From: Hymenopus coronatus
Taxonomy: Eukaryota; Arthropoda; Insecta; Mantodea; Hymenopodidae
Direction of reading: 5' to 3'
Length of the DNA: 64,000 bases
Assembly (NCBI GenBank): GCA_030762935.1
Contig: CM060892.1
Coordinates: 91,608,827 to 91,672,826, forward strand
Positions 58,488 to 64,000 of the stretch are shown here, in pieces. How positions within the stretch are numbered: position 1 is the first letter of the stretch; each line of letters opens with the position of its first letter. Both the position numbers and the translations under genes were made by a program. The notes beneath the pieces were generated by a model that saw nothing but the letters and a program-made list of their open reading frames with translations, had not been told where the DNA came from and made no database searches.

Positions 58488-58968
58488 TTCTACTTTCTCT
58501 AGCAGGTTTACTATCTTCCAAGAAAATCTACCCATTTCAAACTATCCTTTACTTGGAAAACACTTTAAAAAATTTGATTTTCTCCAAAATGCCATAAAAA
58601 CCTTGATTAAAACACCGTATGTTACAGACATTAACAGGATAAAGAAAGTGTGTATATTGAATTTTCTGGGAATAGCCTCTAAAGCCCTCTTAATTTTAGA
58701 GGACTGTGGAATAACCAGTAAACTGTAAGAGATAGAAAAAATCTCACTACGCAAAGATTGTAGATCTCGTTAAGACACGCAATTTATGTCACATGCATTT
58801 GATCATGCAGTCAACCATTTCAGAGATATTCCTTATTATTTGTTTTAAAATACCTATATCTTAAATTTTGTTACTCTTGGTCAAACATAAACTCCTTAGT
58901 TTTAAAGCCATTACACAGCGACCAGTTTTTATAGGATCTAACTATCACTTAAGCTTAGTGGTCTCCTA
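58488..58968 (+). mobile_element. D850 copy with large internal deletion
   Basis: The left 15 bp 'ttctactttctctagcagg' are joined directly to 'tactatcttccaagaaaatc', removing about 220 bp including the palindrome's second arm and the TG run. It is followed head to tail by the next copy, with its own right end lost. Confidence 0.85.
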
Positions 58969-58972
58969 TACC

Positions 58973-59850
58973 TTTTTACTTTCTCTATGCATGCTAGGTA
59001 CATAGTGAATAGAGAAGGTATTGTAATGCACCCAAAAATTTGATACCGAGATTTCACCGGACATACATGTTTTGAGAGCTCCTGAACCCAAAAAGAGCAT
59101 TTTTAGAATAATGTCCGTGTGTGTCTGTCTATCTGTGTGTGTGTATGTATGTGTGCCAGTTGGCAGCATAGCTCAAAAACCAAAAGTCCATTAAAAACCA
59201 AACTTAATATTAGGTTTGGTATCTTCCAAGGATGCGACACGAAGATTTTCAAGAAAATCCCCCCTCTCTCAACTACCCTTTACATGGAAATTTTTCGAAA
59301 ATTTTGATTTTCTAAAAAACGGCTCTAACGATTTTGATTAAAATATCATATATTAAAGATATTTATCTGACAAATAAAATGTATATCTTTAAGTTTCTGG
59401 GAATAGCCTCTGAAGACTACTTTATTCTGGATGCATTTTGCATAACTACTAAACCGTAAGAGATGGACAATAACCTATCGCACAAAAAATGTAGAACACG
59501 TTAAAACACACAACTTATGTTATATACATTTTCTTCGTGGAGTTGATCATTTTTGAGATATTCCTTGTTTTGGTTTCAGCTTTGAAAAACTTATACTTTT
59601 TTCATACAGGAATTTTCCAACTCGTGTCTATACAAACAAGCGAACTTTAGTCATATAGCAACCAGCTTTTGGCTTTCACTTTAACCTATGATACTACCTT
59701 ATTTCGCTTCTACTTACAATAAAGCAAGAAATAACATTATTTCTGCTAATTTTTCTCGATTAGCATAAAATAAATAAAAAATAAGCTTATTAATAATAAT
59801 TTGTTACAGAGATATTAAAGTCATGTGAATGGTACACATCATATTTTTAA
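58973..59850 (+). mobile_element. D850 copy, full length
   Basis: This is one of the most complete copies. The left end 'tttttactttctctatgcat', second palindrome arm 'agtgaatagagaagg', TG run at 59115-59155 and right end 'agtcatgtgaatggtacaca' (59818-59837) are all present. Confidence 0.92.
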
Positions 59851-60190
59851 TGATAACGAAACATTTATGCAAATAATTATCTAAATTTACATGAAGTGTT
59901 TAAAAGAATAGGTTTTTTTTTTAAGAATACTTTGTGGAAGAATGGGTGAGGAAAGCTATGTAAATGTAACATATTTACATTTTTGTGTAATACTTCTCAT
60001 AACGTTTAATATTAACTGGGTATTTCCGTGGTTTGCAATCTTTGAGTAAAGTGATAAATAATTGCAATATATGTTGTATAAAATGGAACTAAGCTATGTG
60101 ACATATTAAAAATTCATAGAAATCCATTTAGCACATTTTTGAAGAAAAACAGTAATATAGGCACATATATAAACATTTTAAAACACGCTG

Positions 60191-61141
60191 TATTTACTTT
60201 CTCTATGCGTACTATGTGCATAGTGTTTAGATAAGGTGTTGTAATGCATCCAAAAATTTGATACCGAGATTTCACCGGAAATACATGTTTCGGGATTTTC
60301 TGAGTTAAAAAAAAAACATTTTTAGAAAAAGTTTGTTTCGTTAGTGTCTGTGTACGTGTGTGTGTGTCTGTGGGCAGCATAGCTCAAAAACGAAAATATG
60401 ATTAAATACCAAACTGGGCATTTAAGTTGAGTATCTTCCAAGGATGCGACACGAAGTTTTCAAGAAAATCCCCCACCCCCAACTACCCTTTACATGGAAT
60501 ATTTTTCGAAAATATTGACTCTTTCAATACCTGGTCTGATTAAAATACCTTGTATAAGATATTTTTATTGCAAACGAAATATATATTTTGAATTTTCTGG
60601 GAATAGCCTCTAAAGACATTTTCATTCTGGATTACTATTGCCTAACTGATAAATTGCAAAATGTTACCAAAACTTACTACACAGGAAATGTAATTCTTGT
60701 TAAAACACCGCCTGCGGTGCCATTAGTAGTTAAAGCGGGCGTTAAACACTACCAAAAAAATTGTTAAAACAGGACGTTTATTCCATACACATCTTTATTT
60801 TTGTTGGTGTAGTTAACCATTTCCGAGTTATCTCTTTTTGTTGTTTGCAATTTTAAAATATACTAACTTTTCTCAAATAAGGAGCACCCATTCGCTTCAT
60901 ATCTCTTTTGTTTTACTCCTGGCCATGCAAAGAGAATCGAATTTCAGTGGTATCACTTAGAAATTAGATTTTAAAGGATCTAGTTATGACGTTAGTCTAG
61001 TTAGTTCCTCATGTCCATTATACTTAAGTGAAACTAAGGTCATTTTAACTAATGTTCTTGATTAGCAGGAAATAGCTAGAAGAATAACCGTTTTACTAGA
61101 ATAGGTATAGAAAGTCATGTTTATGGAACATCACATCTGTT
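60191..61141 (+). mobile_element. D850 copy interrupted by a short SINE B tail
   Basis: The left end is 'tatttactttctctatgcg', with a TG run at 60345-60370. The SINE tail lies at 60708-60760 and the right end is 'gtatagaaagtcatgtttat'. The D850 halves rejoin at the 11-bp target duplication. Confidence 0.9.
60708..60760 (+). mobile_element. SINE family B 3' tail with 11-bp target-site duplication
   Basis: The 53-bp insert reads 'ccgcctgcggtgccattagt' then 'agttaaagcgggcgttaaac' and an A run. It is flanked by TTGTTAAAACA at 60697-60707 and 60761-60771. It is a clean example of a strongly 5'-truncated insertion and fixes the 3' end of family B as 'gttaaacactacc' plus A tail. Confidence 0.93.
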
Positions 61142-61255
61142 TAACACAACACGCACGCATTCACACTCTCATTCATACTTCCATACTCTGGGAAGGATAG
61201 GGCTACAGGAACGTTCTCATCCGAGAATTGGCCAAAAACCCCTGGCACAGCAGGC
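61142..61255 (-). mobile_element. SINE family D fragment, possible
   Basis: 'cacgcacgcattcacactct', 'tacttccatactctggga' and 'ggatagg' resemble the D body at 33.3 kb. The head region after it is not recognisable. Confidence 0.4.
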
Positions 61256-61520
61256 AGGCCTCTTGTCACTTACAGATAATATTATTCTGTTTGTTTCAGG
61301 TTAAGATACAAAGGGAAATAACACTAACAAGTATTGGAAGTATCATTGATGTGATAGTTTAGTTTGGAGCTTGTTTTTCTTCATTCAAGAATATTTATAA
61401 AGCTGTGAGCGCTGACTCGGTAGCTCATCAACGATACTACCAATCCTTGTTAGTATTATTTCCCTTGTATCTTAACCTGAAACAAACAGAATAATGTTAT
61501 ATGTAAGTGACAAGAGGCCT
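61256..61520. repeat. Large inverted repeat, 89-bp arms, 88-bp spacer
   Basis: The arms at 61256-61344 and 61433-61520 are reverse complements with about 7 differences (about 92 percent). Both outer ends read AGGCCTCTTGTCACTTAC and inner ends GTATC. The spacer 61345-61432 is not repeated elsewhere. Part of the arm ('aagggaaataacacta') recurs once more, directly, at 61538-61553. It could be a foldback/MITE-type element or a structured transcript. No coding frame. Confidence 0.92.
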
Positions 61521-62406
61521 ACTAAAGCGGGTAACGGTAGTGTAAGGGAAATAACACTATCGACAAGAAACTGGCAATACTGTACGAGAAAATCCTCTCC
61601 CCATTCTGTTAGCTAAAACCTTCCCTTCTAGAACTATAAAAGAAACAAACAATAAAGGATAAAACGTTTAAACAAGAACAAATAGCTGCAAAAGAGTTGA
61701 GACAGTGAAAAGAAAAAACTGTAGTATTGTAAATGATGGTATTGCCCCAGGGCCATTTATGGGGAGGGTCTGCGCAAGAGAGTTATGTAGTTGAAGGTCG
61801 TAAAATGCTGAATTGGCCTGCCAAAATACACAACCCCAGAGCTACGCCATTTGCCTCTAATATTCATTCTGGTTCAACGTTTGGAACCCAGTATTCCTAC
61901 TAATGTTATGAGAATGCAATAGAAAGAGACATTCGGAGTGTAAGCAATTCTTTTGATAGAAATGTCATGTTTTCCTTCGTATGACTTTCCCTAAAATTTT
62001 TAACAGCTTTACTTATCTTTACTTATTGACAATTGAGATAAAATTTCATTTTACACATCTACACATTTCAAGGTATAGGAAGGATGACTCAAGCGTTAAC
62101 ATCCATGGCCTGCATTTGAGAGGTCCCGGATTCAAGTTCTATGGATCGATCTACATGGCTGGGTTTTATCGTTGTTTCCCTCGATCGCCAATGTAAATAC
62201 TGGATTGGATAAATAATAAAACCCAGAATGGCAGTCAAAACAGCTGTCAAACCCAAATTATTATTGCAAGAATTAGAATTGACATAATAACGTCACTCAC
62301 ACCTTCTTGCTTTTCAAGAAAACATTTTTTATGATATGTGGCAACTGCAATACTAACAATTTGAATACGTCATACTTGAATGTCCTGAACATGATAACTG
62401 TATAAA
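61521..62406. other. Unassigned sequence; possible worn SINE head at 62085-62190
   Basis: The tRNA-like 'gactcaagcgttaacatcca' and 'cccggattcaagttctatgg' at 62085-62140 (+) could be A and B boxes of an unassigned SINE. Nothing else is seen. Confidence 0.3.
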
Positions 62407-63755
62407 CTTCTGATGTGTTCCAGTTACATGACTTTCTCGACATGTTTCGTAATCGGCTACTCTCGCTGTAATTGTAGTACTGACACCCCCCCTAGGACTT
62501 AAAGGCAATATCTAGGGGTCAGAAGTCTGTCAGGGGGCATACGGCACGAAACCAAAGCCTGGAGAACCTGTTACGAGGAGCGGCATGTAGCAGGCATGAA
62601 AATAAAGAAGTGGATGTTATAAAGTGGAAGCGAAATTGATGATTGGAAAGGTGATGTTGGAGTAATTGGTCGCATGGGTGGCGGGGGAAACTGGAGGTCC
62701 CGGAAAAAACCCGCCCAGACGCCGCTCCGTCCACCACGAATCTCACATGCGGGCGCTTAGGATCGAACCCGGGCCACCCAAATGGGAGATGAGTGGTTTA
62801 ACCACTCACTGCCGCCTTCTCTTCATGTTCTTTATCAAAATATTCTTACAAAAGCTTATTCTTCTATCTACTTCTGCTAATCAAGCAAGACATTAGCAGA
62901 AATACTCGTATTACGTAGTTCCTTATAAGTAAACGGGTTATAAGGGAATATACTGGGCTAAAGTAATAGTAAAAATCTTTTAAAAGCTGATTGCTCGACA
63001 TTGAAATTCAGTTCTCTTTGCATGATCAGGGATAAAATAAAAACAACAGGAAACACAAAATTCCAGTTTGGGAAAAGTATTATGTACTTCAAAATTGAAA
63101 TCAATACAAAGGAATATCTCGGAAATGGTTACCTCCAAAAAATGCATGACAAATTGTGTGTTATTGGATTGGTTAGTGGGGGGGGGGTGAATTGTATTAA
63201 AATAAAACAAAGGCTCTTCCTTCCAAAAAAGCTCTACATTTCTTGTGTATTATGTCTTCGTTTATCTCTTAAGGCTTACCACTTATGCAAAAGACTTTCA
63301 GAATGAAAGGGTCTTCAGAGAATATTTCCAGAAAATTCAAGTAATATATATGCTATTTTCCAACTAAATGTTTTTAGTATGCTTAGAATATATTACTCAA
63401 AATTGTTTGAGCCATTTTTGAGAAAATCGAACATTTTGAAAAATCTTCCATGTAAAGGGTAGTTTTCAGTGCAGAGATTTTTGTTCAAAATATTCGTGTT
63501 GCATCCTTAGAAGATGATTTACAATATACCAAGTTTTGCATTTAACCAACTTTTTCTTTCTGACTTATGATTACAGACACATACACGGACAAATGTATAC
63601 ATGGTCCTTTTTCTAAAAATTCTCTTTTATTTGGAATCAGGGGACCCCAAGTATGTATTTCTGAATAAGTATCGGTATAGAATTTTTGATTGGAATATTA
63701 TATCTTCTAATTTTATTGTGAACTTTGTTTACACGTGCCACAGAAAGTAAAAAAG
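62407..63755 (-). mobile_element. D850 copy, minus strand, interrupted by a SINE B
   Basis: The right end 'ttctgatgtgttccagttac' is at 62408-62427. The SINE occupies 62445-62816. D850 resumes 'ttctcttcatgttctttatc' and runs to the left end 'gccacagaaagtaaaaaag' at 63738-63756. A 9-G run at 63179-63187 is copy-specific. Frames of 76 and 101 codons within it are repeat frames. Confidence 0.88.
62445..62816 (-). mobile_element. SINE family B, long form, minus strand
   Basis: On the minus strand the head is 'gtggttaaaccactcatctc' with 'cccgggttcgatcctaag' (B box, about 62758-62775). The body is 'gagattcgtggtggacggag' and 'ccagtttcccccgcc', and the long 3' block ends 'agccgattacgaaac' at about 62443-62457. 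Worn target duplications (TTCTC..CATGTT with two differences) flank it. Confidence 0.88.
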
Positions 63756-63756
63756 T

Positions 63757-64000
63757 ACTTAATCCTACATCAAACACAATAAAAATAATAAATTTTACAG
63801 TAAAATATATGTATTTATATATTTAAATATTTATATATTTATTTTTGCCATACTAAAACTACATACTGCATAAATAGAACCTCAAAGTTAGTTTTTTAAA
63901 TTTTGATAAAAATGGTTTAAAACCTTTATTTTTTTTATAAAGTAATATAAAAATGCAATACTCATTGTACAAGTATAATATTTATAGTACCAATATGAGT
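63757..64000. other. Very AT-rich end of window
   Basis: TATAT/ATTTA-rich DNA without features. Confidence 0.5.

Overview
This is a eukaryotic, AT-rich, essentially intergenic window. I find no host protein-coding gene that I can support. Nearly all longer open frames lie in simple repeats or inside copies of dispersed repeats. The low GC, many tRNA-headed SINEs, non-LTR retrotransposon debris, decayed Tc1/mariner-type transposase pieces and an arthropod-style Inr (TCAGTT) suggest an arthropod, most likely an insect. The SINE body (a stretch reading roughly 'gatttgtggtggacgaagcgg... ccggtttcccccgcc') reminds me of repeats in polyneopteran insect genomes, but that is recollection and not evidence. 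The lineage cannot be fixed from this window.

The dominant component is one dispersed family, here named D850. It is about 0.85 kb, with about 30 complete or broken copies on both strands covering roughly a third of the window. Copies run from an end reading TTTTTACTTTCTCTAC to an end reading GTAGAGAAAGTCATGTGAAT followed by GGAACACATCAGATTTTT. It has a large palindrome at the left end, an 11-bp inverted repeat placed asymmetrically, a small hairpin at the right end, an internal TG microsatellite and head-to-tail junctions. This architecture resembles non-autonomous Helitron2/Helentron elements (DINE/HINE type), and I infer that class. D850 is thinly spread from 8 to 17 kb and at 25 kb, and dense from 28.6 to 61 kb.

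Region by region: 0.2-0.9 kb has a TATA/Inr promoter and an LTR-like look. 1.88-3.17 kb is a giant TATG tetranucleotide array. 4.6-5.4 kb has a SINE and a five-unit minisatellite. 7-17.4 kb mixes D850 with at least four SINE families and a mariner-type HTH fossil. 17.6-18.6 kb has two 3' tails of a non-LTR element. 22.0-23.9 kb is a dead non-LTR retrotransposon split by a SINE with a 12-bp target duplication. 23.9-24.1 kb has a speculative first exon with an X-box. 25-33 kb has D850, SINEs, a 150-bp tandem repeat and a probable solo LTR. 33-64 kb is D850-dominated, with SINE insertions, a 30-bp perfect hairpin, a 46-bp tandem repeat, a mariner C-terminal fossil and an 89-bp-arm inverted repeat.

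SINE families as named here: A (23.2 kb, 16.4 kb); B (4.6, 11.2, 12.7, 19.1, 25.3, 44.4, 57.2, 62.4 kb and short tails at 29.65 and 60.7 kb); C (13.1, 14.8, 27.0 kb); D (33.2, 35.4 kb); E (7.7, 11.1, 11.4, 26.3 kb). SINEs of families A, B and C interrupt D850 copies and I see no reverse case, so D850 amplification looks older. The genes do not form a pathway: the window is a layered record of transposition.
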